Shown here: positions 21,476 to 31,225 of the stretch, in pieces
Numbering within the stretch: position 1 is the stretch's first letter
Layout: each line of letters opens with the position of its first letter
The notes under the pieces: generated by a model
What the model was told of the DNA's origin: nothing
Databases searched by the model: none
Seen by the model: the letters and a program-made list of their open reading frames with translations, nothing else
Translations under genes and position numbers: made by a program
NCBI RefSeq assembly: GCF_000004195.4
Contig: NC_030680.2
Location: 147,144,545 to 147,208,544, forward strand
Length of the DNA stretch: 64,000 bases
Reading direction: 5' to 3'
Source: Xenopus tropicalis
Lineage: Eukaryota; Chordata; Amphibia; Anura; Pipidae

Positions 21476-22395
21476 TCAGACCAGCAGCGCTGGCCACACA
21501 TAGCTCCTAAACCGCCTCGACTCCCACCTACCGATTCTCATCACTATGTCATCACCTAGCCCCAACCGCGCCGCTTCGGTCGCTGCCCCAATGCGGAATG
21601 AGTGAGTGCCGAAGTCAGCCGGCTGCGCTCCCACCGCCTGTAAACCCATCCGCAGTACCCGGGTAAACTGAAAGCGTGTCAATGGGCTCCCATCCCCATG
21701 GATGTACAAAGTTTCCCCCAACTCGGGCCGTATGCCTAGGTATCGTCCACACCTTTCCCCCACACATCTGTTTTGGACCTCCGTAACCGTACTTGTACTT
21801 CAGACTCCAGCACCCTCACGTCCTCTGCCCTTAAACCCCCTGGTACCTTTTTGCTCCTACTTACTAACTCACCTACCCGGAAAGCCCCAAAGAAGGCTAG
21901 CGCAAAAACTGCTTGAAACAGCTGCACCTCAAACTCGGACTGACAATATTGGGGCAGCACCACCTGGATTTTTTGTAACAGTTCGAAGGAGATAGGACGC
22001 CTTGCGTCCTGTGTCACCCTCCCCTTCTTGAGGCCCCGCAATGCCTGTCTGATGATAAAATCCTTAGTCAGGTCTTGCATCCCCCCCAGTTTAAACAAAA
22101 AGGCCAAACCTGCCATGCGTTTCTCGATCACGGCTACCGACTTACCCTCTTCCGCTAGCCAGACTACATACCAAATCAATGCGTCCCTCCGGTCGGTGGC
22201 ATTCCCGAACCCCCCAGCCCAAAGCTCCAATTGCTTCCACTCCTCCCACACTTTACTGTAAGCCGCCCATGTAGTTCTGGCCACTGACTTCTCCACCAGC
22301 TCCATTAACTTCCGTTCCCCAGCTGCCAGAGATGATGTGGGAAAGGGCAGCCCTCCTTCTCTGCCTCCGGCGCCACCTGCCAAAACCGCTCCCAT
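21476..22395 (-). pseudogene. Tyrosine recombinase (YR), split by a frameshift
   Basis: Would perform integration of the circular cDNA by site-specific strand exchange. The first frame (22395-21736, 219 aa, ATG start) has an N-terminal SAM-like arm-binding region (about 30-130) and catalytic Arg173 in FFGAFRVGEL, then a beta-strand RLRRSKTD with Lys208. It runs out at 21736. The second frame (GTG at 21763 to 21476, 95 aa) supplies THSFRIGA (His54 and Arg57), GRW (Trp80 in the second-His position, usual in this order) and the nucleophile Tyr88 in FRSYV. The -1 frame switch falls near a G5-A3 run at about 21748-21756; a one-base deletion in the G run is the simplest cause. The start overlaps the RT end by 91 nt in another frame. 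A sequencing error or programmed slippage is not excluded. Confidence 0.85.
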
Positions 22396-24074
22396 TGAGA
22401 GCGAGAGAGCGCATCAGCTATAACGTTTTTTACTCCCTCTACATGCCTGGCCCTGCACCGGATGTTCAGCCTGAAGCAGCGCAATACCAGGACTCTCAGC
22501 AAGCGCAGTACCGGTGGCGACGAGGCAGACCAATTGTTGATCCCTTGCACTACGCTTAAATTGTCGGAGAAAAACACTATGCTCCTGTTTCTCAGCTCCT
22601 GCTCCCATACAAATAAGGCTACCACTATCGGGAACAGTTCCAGGAAGGCCAGGTTCCTGACCAATCCAGACTCCACCCACTCCGGGGGCCACTTCTCTGC
22701 GCACCATTGGCCTGCTAGGTATGCCCCGAAGCCTACGCTCCCTGCTGCATCTGTGAAAAGCTGCATCTCCTGTGCCGTTGCCTCTGGCGCCTGGAACAGG
22801 ACCACGCCATTAAAGTTGCGCAGGAACACCTCCCATATTCCCAAGTCTGCCCTCACCTCCCGGCCCAGCCGCACATGGTGGTGCGGGGCCGTGGCGCCCG
22901 CCGTTGCGCGAGCCAGTCTTCTACTAAACACTCTGCCTGCTGGTATGACCCGACACGCAAAGTTCAGCTTGCCGAGGAGCGACTGCACCTGCCTCAATGT
23001 GGGTTTCTTAGTCTGCCTCATCCTCCCAACCTCCTCCCTTAGATCGGTGACCTTACTAACTGGGAGCCGGCATTGCCCTTTCACTGAATCCACCTCCAAT
23101 CCTAAGAACTGCATCGTAGTGGCGGGGCCTTCCGTTTTGTCAGCCGCGAGGGGGACCCCAAATTCCTCAGCAACTTCCCGGAGGGTATCCAGGATGTGGA
23201 AACAGATGTCTGAGGAAGCTGGCCCCACGCAAAGGAAGTCGTCTAGATAGTGGACCACCGAGCTGTACCCCGCCTTCCTCCTGATCACCCATTCCAGGAA
23301 TGTACTAAAAGCCTCAAAGTAGGCGCAGGAGATGGCACATCCCATGGGAAGGCACAGGTCCACGAAAAAGGCTCCTTCAAACCAGCAACCCAGCAGGTGA
23401 TGACAGTCGGGGTGGATGGGCAGCAAGCGAAACGCCGACTCGATGTCGGCCTTTGCCATTAGCGCCCCCTTTCCTGCCTTCCTAACTACTGCCACCGCCT
23501 GGTCAAAGGAGGTATATGACACGGAGCACAGCTCCTTGTCGATATCGTCATTGACTGATCCCCCCTTGGGGTATGACAAGTGGTGGATCAGCCTGAACTT
23601 GCCTGGCTCCTTCTTTGGGACCACCCCCAAAGGCGAAACCCTCAAGTTCATCATGGGAGGGGATCCGAAGGGGCCTGCCACCCGGCCTAGTGTGATTTCC
23701 TTCTCCAATTTTTCCCGTACCACCCCCGGGTATTCGTTAGCGGACTTTAAGTTACGTAGAACCAGCTCCCCCCCCCTTTCCCTAAATGGAATCCTAAACC
23801 CTTCCCTGAAGCCCGACTCAAGCAAAGCTGCTTCTTCCCGCTTAGCGTAGCGGTCTAGCCACGGCTGCATCGCGCCTAGCCTCACTGGTGTCCTCCCCCT
23901 TTGAAGACTCTCCTGGTTTGCCTGACACCTTTCCCTTCTTAAAGCAACGCTGGTATGAGTGCGCGCCTCCACATCCTGAGCATTCGTGTTTGTATTTGCA
24001 CGATGCGCCCCACTTGCATTGGCTATCATTGAATAGCCAGCAACATCCGGGCTTGATGGGGGCCGAGGTGCCAA
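22305..24074 (-). CDS. Reverse transcriptase-RNase H polyprotein
   Basis: A 589-residue open frame. The RT domain covers about 140-335: motif A KADIESAFR (Asp210), motif B LPMGCAISCAYFEAF (243-257), motif C HYLDDF (catalytic Asp278-Asp279) and motif E FLGLEVD (323-329). RNase H covers about 438-560: FTDAAGSVGFGAYL (Asp442), LELFPI (Glu479), FFSDNLSVV (Asp504) and IADALSR (Asp554). It copies element RNA into DNA and removes the RNA strand. The first codon is TTG; in-frame ATGs occur at residue 16 (24029) and residue 69 (23870). The latter lies 26 nt upstream of the end of ORF1 and just before PWLDRYAKREEAALL, where homologous proteins commonly begin, so it is the most credible start. The frame is +1 relative to ORF1. 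All catalytic residues are intact. Confidence 0.93.
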   Translation of the reverse strand: MAPRPPSSPDVAGYSMIANASGAHRANTNTNAQDVEARTHTSVALRRERCQANQESLQRGRTPVRLGAMQPWLDRYAKREEAALLESGFREGFRIPFRERGGELVLRNLKSANEYPGVVREKLEKEITLGRVAGPFGSPPMMNLRVSPLGVVPKKEPGKFRLIHHLSYPKGGSVNDDIDKELCSVSYTSFDQAVAVVRKAGKGALMAKADIESAFRLLPIHPDCHHLLGCWFEGAFFVDLCLPMGCAISCAYFEAFSTFLEWVIRRKAGYSSVVHYLDDFLCVGPASSDICFHILDTLREVAEEFGVPLAADKTEGPATTMQFLGLEVDSVKGQCRLPVSKVTDLREEVGRMRQTKKPTLRQVQSLLGKLNFACRVIPAGRVFSRRLARATAGATAPHHHVRLGREVRADLGIWEVFLRNFNGVVLFQAPEATAQEMQLFTDAAGSVGFGAYLAGQWCAEKWPPEWVESGLVRNLAFLELFPIVVALFVWEQELRNRSIVFFSDNLSVVQGINNWSASSPPVLRLLRVLVLRCFRLNIRCRARHVEGVKNVIADALSRSQWERFWQVAPEAEKEGCPFPHHLWQLGNGS

Positions 24075-26361
24075 CCTGTTGTGGCCCCCCGGCCCCCCTC
24101 TGAAAGGGGTTCGCCTTTTGCGCCATCATGAGTTTGAGCCAGAGGGTGATGTCCATCTGGTCCCACCTCATTGAAGGGTTGGCCGCTAGCCGGAACTGCT
24201 CGTCGTAGCGCCACCAAGCCAGCCCCCCGTAGACCTTGAATGCCTCCCAGATCCCGTCCACATAACAAAATAGTGGCGAGCATCTCTCGGGGTGTTTTTC
24301 CCCAATAATGCTCGCCAGGATACAGAAGGCCCTGAGCCAATTACCAAAGGTCTTTGGCAGCCTTCTGTACCTCTTCTTCTTTTCCTCCTCCTCTTTCTTG
24401 CTATCCTTCTTCTCGTCCTCCTTTAACTCAATGGTCTCATCCAGGGGAAGCAGGGAAAACAATTCGACATACTCCCCTTTCCATATCTTTTCCTTAACCT
24501 CCTGCTTCACGTGCACCCCTAGGGGGCCAGCAAATGCTACGTATGCGTTCTGCCTGGCTGTCTCAGCTATGCTGCTCACTAAAGCCTCCCTCTCCTTATC
24601 CCTCTCTGACTTACCCTCGGTGTCCCCCCCCTGCCCGGGGGTCTCACTTACTTTATCCGCTGCACTCGCCGGGCCTGGTACTGCTACGGTGGGCTGCGGT
24701 GCTGGGTTGGCCCCTGCCGCTCCGAGCCCGCCCACCCAGACCTGGGATGGCCCCGCTGCTGTACCCTGCACCTCCCAACCTGCCAAGAATTGCTTCAGCC
24801 CTGCCAGTAATCCCTCTGTGTCCCCCACCTGGGTTGGTCCCTGCCCTATGTCCCTCTGAGGCTCACCTCCTGGTCCCCCGGCTGTGGAAGCCTCCGGGGC
24901 CGTAATTATGCTGGCGAGGCGCTCCCGAGTGTCCTGTCGCCGTCCCGACCCGTCTCCGGCCGTGCGTCGCTGCTCACATCGGACTCTGCTTGTAGAACGA
25001 CTCCTGGTGGCCCGTCGTACCTCTGACGTAGTGTGCCTGGCTCTGGACCGTCCCCGGCCTGAGCCGCTCGAACCGCACCTGTGCGACATACAAGAGCAGG
25101 AGTGCTCCCTTCTCCGGGACCCCTCTCTCCTCCTGGTGGGGCTTCTGCTGACCCTCTCCCTATCCCCCCTGCGCCTGGCTGTCCCCAAAGCCGTGCCACT
25201 CCTCCAGCTCTCCCTGGTACCCGACCGACTCCTGGCCCGCGATTCCCTTCTCCTACCCCTCCCCGGGTGCCTGCTACCGGACCGGCTCCTTCGCGGGTCC
25301 CTCCTCGTCTCCCTTGACCTGGACCTGCTGTCCCCCCGCCTGCTTCGCCTGTGCCCCCAAGCCGGTGCCTGGCCGGTGCCCAACTCCATCCCGGGGGGCC
25401 CGGAAGTGCCCTCGTGGTCCCCCCTGCTCCCTGTTGCCTGGCCCGGTCTCAGGGCCGTGGGTCCTGCCTCTTCCCGTGCCTGACCACCAGCACGGGCTGT
25501 GGCCCTTGCCTCTGTCCCTGCGGCTCCCTCCTGCCTTCCCACCGGGTCTTGTCTGTCGGCCCGCCCTGCGTCCCCTTCTGGTGTCCCACTGGATGGGCCC
25601 GCCGCCCGTCTGGGGGTCCCTCCGGTGCCTGCCTCCCCCCTGTCTGCGGCCGCCGCCTCCCCGCCTCCGGTTCCGGCACCCGGCCCCCCCGCTCCTGCTG
25701 GGGCGGTTGTAGCTCCGCCCCTTCCGGCCCGTTGCGTGCTGCTCCCCTTCGGCCCCCTCCTCTGCCGGTTGCCTGTCCGGCCTGGTGCTCCCCGTGCCGC
25801 CTCTGTGCCTGGGCCCCCACTTCCTGCCTCGTGTGGCTTGGCTCCGCCCCCCGCCGCCTGGATTACTTGCCTGCTCGGTCCTGGCGCCGGATCATCTGTG
25901 TCCCCACGCTGCCTCCTCGTGTCTCCCCTGGCTCGGCCTGCTCCTCCGTCCGCACTCTTCTCCCGGGATGTCCTACTGCGCCGTCCGGTCCTCTCTGCTG
26001 TGTCCCTCGCGGTCCCTGGGCTCAACCGATCCGGTGGACGGGTCCTCCTCACAGGTCTGCGCTGCCCTCCGGCCTCGGCTCCTGCGAAGAAGTCCTTCAG
26101 CTGGTCCTGGATCCACGCCGGTCCCTGTTGCCTCGCTGCCTCCCGGAACTCCTGCACGAGATGCTCCAGCCTCGCCGCGTCCCCCGACGTCACGAGCTGC
26201 CGATCCTCACGCTGCCTGGAACACACTGAAGGGTAAGCTGTCTTGGTTGCCCCTCCCCTTACTAAGCCCGGGAACCTTCCCGGCCCCTCATTGGCCAGCA
26301 CCACAACCCGAAGAGAGAGAGGGGAAAGGGGGGGGCGGGCTGCCCTCCTTAACCCTGTCAT
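23842..26361 (-). CDS. ORF1, Gag-like protein with RS domain and zinc module
   Basis: An 839-residue frame starting at ATG 26361. In order: an N-terminal stretch with a short helical segment (about 62-94, LEHLVQEFREAARQQG); a Gly/Ala/Arg-rich disordered region (95-335); an Arg/Ser-rich domain (337-465; SRSRSRE, RSRSGSR, RARSRSG) resembling RS domains of splicing factors; a conserved-looking domain (about 585-760) with an acidic/Lys tract (646-666) and FGNWLRAFCILASIIG; and a zinc module. The module is a CCCH finger (Cys774-x7-Cys782-x5-Cys788-x3-His792) followed by a CCHC-like knuckle (Cys794-x2-Cys797-x3-His801-x4-Cys806). It probably binds element RNA and packages it. The RS region could reflect selection or base-composition bias. 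The extreme N-terminus may be untranslated, since the ATG chosen is simply the first. It overlaps RT by 233 nt. Very high GC compared with the flanks. Confidence 0.85.
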   Translation of the reverse strand: MTGLRRAARPPLSPLSLRVVVLANEGPGRFPGLVRGGATKTAYPSVCSRQREDRQLVTSGDAARLEHLVQEFREAARQQGPAWIQDQLKDFFAGAEAGGQRRPVRRTRPPDRLSPGTARDTAERTGRRSRTSREKSADGGAGRARGDTRRQRGDTDDPAPGPSRQVIQAAGGGAKPHEAGSGGPGTEAARGAPGRTGNRQRRGPKGSSTQRAGRGGATTAPAGAGGPGAGTGGGEAAAADRGEAGTGGTPRRAAGPSSGTPEGDAGRADRQDPVGRQEGAAGTEARATARAGGQAREEAGPTALRPGQATGSRGDHEGTSGPPGMELGTGQAPAWGHRRSRRGDSRSRSRETRRDPRRSRSGSRHPGRGRRRESRARSRSGTRESWRSGTALGTARRRGDRERVSRSPTRRREGSRRREHSCSCMSHRCGSSGSGRGRSRARHTTSEVRRATRSRSTSRVRCEQRRTAGDGSGRRQDTRERLASIITAPEASTAGGPGGEPQRDIGQGPTQVGDTEGLLAGLKQFLAGWEVQGTAAGPSQVWVGGLGAAGANPAPQPTVAVPGPASAADKVSETPGQGGDTEGKSERDKEREALVSSIAETARQNAYVAFAGPLGVHVKQEVKEKIWKGEYVELFSLLPLDETIELKEDEKKDSKKEEEEKKKRYRRLPKTFGNWLRAFCILASIIGEKHPERCSPLFCYVDGIWEAFKVYGGLAWWRYDEQFRLAANPSMRWDQMDITLWLKLMMAQKANPFQRGAGGPQQVGTSAPIKPGCCWLFNDSQCKWGASCKYKHECSGCGGAHSYQRCFKKGKVSGKPGESSKGEDTSEARRDAAVARPLR

Positions 26362-26390
26362 GCCCTGCTTCCCTACACTAGCTACGGGTC

Positions 26391-26506
26391 ATTGGGCCCC
26401 AGGAATTAATAGTGCATTAGGTTTAGCACTTTGCACTGTAACAGTACCCACCTTATGGCCCTTTGAAGTGAATGGTGCTCCTGCTTAGTGTATTACATAA
26501 AGGTGC
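26391..26506. other. Region upstream of ORF1
   Basis: Should contain the 5' terminal repeat (A1) of the retrotransposon if complete. I see no convincing copy of it beyond the 3' side, and no TATA-like promoter. Confidence 0.3.
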
Positions 26507-26900
26507 CATAATGAGCGAATTGTTTTGCCAGACATGGACTTGCAGCAAAATTCAGCATTTCTCCATCTGCAAATGTTTTTACAAAACTGTGGCAAAAAAT
26601 CGCCACCAAAAAATTAGCCTCAACAAAAATATCACCAAGACAAAAATGTTGATGATACAAAGAATGGCCATTGACTTGTTGGAGTAAAAAAAATGTTGCC
26701 CGTCTCTTGTCAACTTCACCATCTATAATAAGGGAGAGAATTATTTCACAAGGCTGCAACATTGCGCATTTCGCCATTGGTGAAAATGGTGCTAAAATGG
26801 CTGACCAAACATCAGCATGAAAAATACAGGAAAGACCTTTATGTAAACATTGAGTGAGCTCCTTTGTCATGTTTTTCTTATTGAATGAACGTTTGGGGGA
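26507..26900. mobile_element. Degenerate family F element
   Basis: Starts near CATAATGAGCGAATTGTTTT and carries GCCAGACATGGACTTGCAGC and CGCCATTGGTGAAAATGG motifs. The right end is missing. The 125-codon minus-strand frame is an artefact. Confidence 0.6.
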
Positions 26901-26922
26901 TAAAATTTATTATACCATTATT

Positions 26923-28102
26923 CAGAATGCTCGGGACCTGGGGATTTCCGGATAAGGGGTCTTTCTGTAATTCAGATCTCCTACCTTAATTATATCTTAG
27001 TTGGGATCAAGTACAGGTACTGTTTTATTATTACAGAGAAAAGGGAATCATTTAACCATGAAATAAACCCAATAGGGCTGTTCTGCCCCCAATAAGGGGT
27101 AATTATATCTTAGTTGGGATCAAGTACAGGTACTGTTTTATTATTACAGAGAAAAGGGAATCATTTAACCATTAAATAAACCCAATAGGGCTGTTCTGCC
27201 CCAATAAGGGGTAATTATATCTTAGTTGGGATCAAGTACAGGTACTGTTTTATTATTACAGAGAAAAGGGAATCATTTAACCATTAAATAAACCCAATAG
27301 GGCTGTTCTGCCCCAATAAGGGGTGATTATATCTTAGTTGGGATCAAGTACAGGTACTGTTTTATTATTACAGAGAAAAGGGAATCATTTAACCATTAAA
27401 TAAACCCAATAGGGCTGTTCTGCCCCCAATAAGGGGTAATTATATCTTAGTTGGGATCAAGTACAGGTACTGTTTTATTATTACAGAGAAAAGGGAATCA
27501 TTTAACCATTAAATAAACCCAATAGGGCTGTTCTGCCCCAATAAGGGGTAATTATATCTTAGTTGGGATCAAGTACAGGTACTGTTTTATTATTACAGAG
27601 AAAAGGGAATCATTTAACCATTAAATAAACCCAATAGGGCTGTTCTGCCCCAATAAGGGGTAATTATATCTTAGTTGGGATCAAGTACAGGTACTGTTTT
27701 ATTATTACAGAGAAAAGGGAATCATTTAACCATGAAATAAACCCAATAGGGCTGTTCTGCCCCCAATAAGGGGTAATTATATCTTAGTTGGGATCAAGTA
27801 CAGGTACTGTTTTATTATTACAGAGAAAAGGGAATCATTTAACCATTAAATAAACCCAATAGGGCTGTTCTGCCCCAATAAGGGGTAATTATATCTTAGT
27901 TGGGATCAAGTACAGGTACTGTTTTATTATTACAGAGAAAAGGGAATCATTTAACCATGAAATAAACCCAATAGGACTGTTCTGCCCCAATAAGGGGTAA
28001 TTATATCTTAGTTGGGATCAAGTACAGGTACTGTTTTATTATTACAGAGAAAAGGGAATCATTTAACCATTAAATAAACCCAATAGGGCTGTTCTGCTCC
28101 AA
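26923..28102 (+). repeat. Satellite A array 2 with left cap (about 9.8 units)
   Basis: Opens with a degenerate terminal segment (ATTATTCAGAATGCTCGGGA, GGGGATTTCCGGATAAGGGG), then 113-bp units from about 26991. It ends inside a unit at CTGTTCTGCTCC, where the family E element begins; the right cap is absent. Confidence 0.93.
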
Positions 28103-29380
28103 GAGTAATAGATTAGACATTGACAGTCTGTCCTTGAGGCATTTTCAAGGGGAAGTTAATCCCATCAATGTTTTTTTATTTCACCCAGTGTCAAGGGGAA
28201 ATGAATGCCATTATTGCTTTCTATTCCACCCAGTTTCAAGGGAAGTTTATTCCATCGTTGTTTTTTATTTCACCCAGTTTCAAGGGGAAGTTAATCCCAC
28301 CATTGTTTTCTATTCCACCCAGTTTAAAGGGGAAGTTAATTCCATCGTTGTTTTCTATTCCACCCAGTTTCAAGGGAAAGTCAATCCCATCGTTGTTTTC
28401 TATTCCACCCAGTTTCAAGGGGAAGTTAATCCCATCATTGTTTTTATTTCACCCAGTTTCAAGGGGAAGTTAATTCCATCGTTGTTTTCTATTCCACCCA
28501 GTTTCAAGGGGAAGTTAATCCCATCATTGTTTTCTATTCCACCCAGTTTCAAGGGGAAGTTAATCCCATCGTTGTTTTCTATTCCACCCAGTTTCAAGGA
28601 GAAGTTAATCCCATCATTGTTTTTATTTCACCCAGTTTCAAAGGGAAGTTAATTCCACCATTGTTTTCTATTCCACCCAGTTGCAAGGGAAGTTTATTCC
28701 ATCATTGCTTTTATTTCACCCAGTTTCAAAGGGAAGTTAATCCCATCGTTGTTTTCTATTCCACCCAGTTTCAAGGGGAAGTTAATCCCCTCATTGTTTC
28801 TGTTTCACCCAGTTTCAAGGGGAAGTTAATTCCATCATTGTTTTCTATTCCACCCAGTTTCAAGGGGAAGTTAATTCCATCATTGTTTCTATTCCACCCA
28901 GTTTAAAGGGGAAGTTAATCCCACCATTGTTTCTATTCCACCCAGTTTCAAGGGGAAGTCAATCCCATCATTGTTTTCTATTCCACCCAGTTTCAAGGGG
29001 AAGTTAATCCCATCATTGTTTTCTATTCCACCCAGTTTCAAGGGGAAGTCAATCCCATCATTGTTTCTATTCCACCCAGTTTCAAGTGAAACTGAAACAC
29101 ATTATTGTTTTCCAAGAATGAGCGCCAGTGCTCCTAAAATGGCTGCCGGAGCAATTCCTGTTGTGGGAAAAAAAAAGAAGGTTAACGAGAGACAATTTAT
29201 AGAATTTTTTCATGATTTTCGAAGCGTAAACTCGAAATTATCGTACGACCAATAACAGCATTATCGTGACATTTTATAAATACAGCAATGATTAAGTTTA
29301 ATATGGATTTACTGTATACCAGGTCGAGTTTATACAACTTTGAAGGCAATAAAAATAAAAATTTTTGTAAATGTGCCCCT
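28103..29380 (-). mobile_element. MITE carrying family E 45-bp minisatellite (copy 1)
   Basis: About 21 units of 44-45 bp (CCCAGTTTCAAGGGGAAGTT, AATCCCATCATTGTTTTCTA) at 28137-29090. The following flank at 29091-29380 is the reverse complement of 42281-42580 (shared blocks GCTGCCGGAGCAATTCCTG, AGCGCCAGTGCTCCTAAAAT) and ends ATGTGCCCCT, a terminal motif also seen at 42281 and 61890. Because 45 is divisible by three, frames stay open for 60-172 codons; they are artefacts. Confidence 0.85.
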
Positions 29381-29976
29381 AAATGTCTCTAATGCATGCT
29401 TCCACGACTTGCAACAAATCTTTTTCCAATGGATATGCAAGGCCCCGGCATGTAATCTCTATTACTCCATAAACCCCCGTCAGTCGCTATTATTTAAACA
29501 CGTGCATCTCCGAGCACATTCCTCTAAACTGTTTTTACATTTTATTACCTGAAAACAAACAGGGCAAAGCCACTCAGCTCTAATTTATAAAGAGGGAATG
29601 CTATGAAAATGCGTTTACGTGGTACATATAATTATATTTCCGTAGCCGGCAGCCGTGGAGCCGTTACTGACTGGCTGTTCAAATGAGCCTTGATGTATAA
29701 AAACAGAAAAGCCCCCTTCTCTGCTCGGCGTATGGCGTCTGATTAGCTCCCACTGCGTTCATTTTGTTCTGAGTGACATGTATTTACCCGGAATGTAGTA
29801 GCAGCCAATGTTATTGTACCTGTAACTTGGAAAGAACATCGGCACCGCTGCTAACTACATGGTAAATAAACAGTCGCCTCTCACTCACTGCTTGTATGGA
29901 AAGGTTTGTAGCAGGTATTAATGGGGGATTTGATAACTATAAGGGCATGTGTCATTAAATAATCAGCATACGTAAT
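29381..29976. other. Apparently single-copy island, no gene
   Basis: Includes AT-rich and moderately GC-rich stretches (GTAGCCGGCAGCCGTGGAGC near 29641). A 70-codon frame lacks features. Candidate conserved non-coding DNA only. Confidence 0.4.
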
Positions 29977-31225
29977 ACAGGTACGGGACCCATTATCCAG
30001 AATGCTCGGGACCTGGGGATTTCCGGATAAGGGGTCTTTTTGTAATTCAGATCTCCTACCTTAATTATATCTTAGTTGGGATCAAGTACAGGTACTGTTT
30101 TATTATTACAGAGAAAAGGGAATCATTTAACCATTAAATAAACCCAATAGGGCTGTTCTGCCCCCAATAAGGGGTAATTATATCTTAGTTGGGATCAAGT
30201 ACAGGTACTGTTTTATTATTACAGAGAAAAGGGAATCATTTAACCATTAAATAAACCCAATAGGGCTGTTCTGCCCCAATAAGGGGTAATTATATCTTAG
30301 TTGGGATCAAGTACAGGTACTGTTTTATTATTACAGAGAAAAGGGAATCATTTAACCATGAAATAAACCCAATAGGACTGTTCTGCCCCAATAAGGGGTA
30401 ATTATATCTTAGTTGGGATCAAGTACAGGTACTGTTTTATTATTACAGAGAAAAGGGAATCATTTAACCATTAAATAAACCCAATAGGGCTGTTCTGCCC
30501 CCAATAAGGGGTAATTATATCTTAGTTGGGATCAAGTACAGGTACTGTTTTATTATTACAGAGAAAAGGGAATCATTTAACCATTAAATAAACCCAATAG
30601 GGCTGTTCTGCCCCCAATAAGGGGTAATTATATCTTAGTTGGGATCAAGTACAGGTACTATTTTATTATTACAGAGAAAAGGGAATCATTTAACCATTAA
30701 ATAAACCCAATAAGGCTGTTCTGCCCCAATAAGGGGTAATTATATCTTAGTTGGGATCAAGTACAGGTACTGTTTTATTATTACAGAGAAAAGGGAATCA
30801 TTTAACCATGAAATAAACCCAATAGGGCTGTTCTGCCCCCAATAAGGGGTAATTATATCTTAGTTGGGATCAAGTACAGATACTGTTTTATTATTACAGA
30901 GAAAAGGGAATAATTTAACCATTAAATAAACCCAATAGGGCTGTTCTGCCCCCAATAAGGGGTAATTATATCTTAGTTGGGATCAAGTACAGGTACTGTT
31001 TTATTATTACAGAGAAAAGGGAATAATTTAACCATTAAATAAACCCAATAGGGCTGTTCTGCCCCCAATAAGGGGTAATTATATCTTAGTTGGGATCAAG
31101 TACAGGTACTGTTTTATTATTACAGAGAAAAAGGAAATCAATTATAAAAATGTAAATTATTTGATTAAATGGAGTCTATGGGAGATGGCCTTTCCATAAT
31201 TCAGAACTTTCTGGATAATAGGTGA
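29977..31225 (+). mobile_element. Complete MITE bearing satellite A array 3 (about 9.4 units)
   Basis: The left end ACAGGTACGGGACCCATTAT (29977) and right end CTGGATAATAGGT (31211-31223) form an inverted pair (ACCxATTATCCAGAA). Subterminal blocks differ: TGCTCGGGACCTGGGG on the left, AGTCTATGGGAGATGGCC on the right. Between them lie 113-bp units at 30062-31130. This copy shows that satellite A is the interior of a transposable element. Confidence 0.88.

Larger units (their letters stand above)
20460..26390 (-). mobile_element. Ngaro-like tyrosine-recombinase retrotransposon (borders approximate)
   Basis: A ~5.9-kb, GC-rich block reads on the minus strand as ORF1 (Gag-like), RT/RNase H, tyrosine recombinase and SGNH hydrolase. 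A reverse transcriptase paired with a tyrosine recombinase instead of a DDE integrase defines the DIRS order. Lack of a methyltransferase domain, a Gag with zinc motifs and an SGNH hydrolase favour Ngaro over DIRS1. ORF1 and RT are intact; the YR has one frameshift. The copy is therefore young but probably not autonomous as read. No LTRs, target duplication or matched split direct repeats could be recognised by eye, so both borders are estimates: the first ATG of ORF1 is at 26361 and a candidate poly(A) signal lies near 20462-20470. Confidence 0.85.

Noticed and set aside
22462..26488. Plus-strand frames up to 292 aa opposite the retrotransposon
   Set aside because: Antisense shadows of GC-rich ORF1/RT; Pro/Leu/Ser-rich with no domain motifs.
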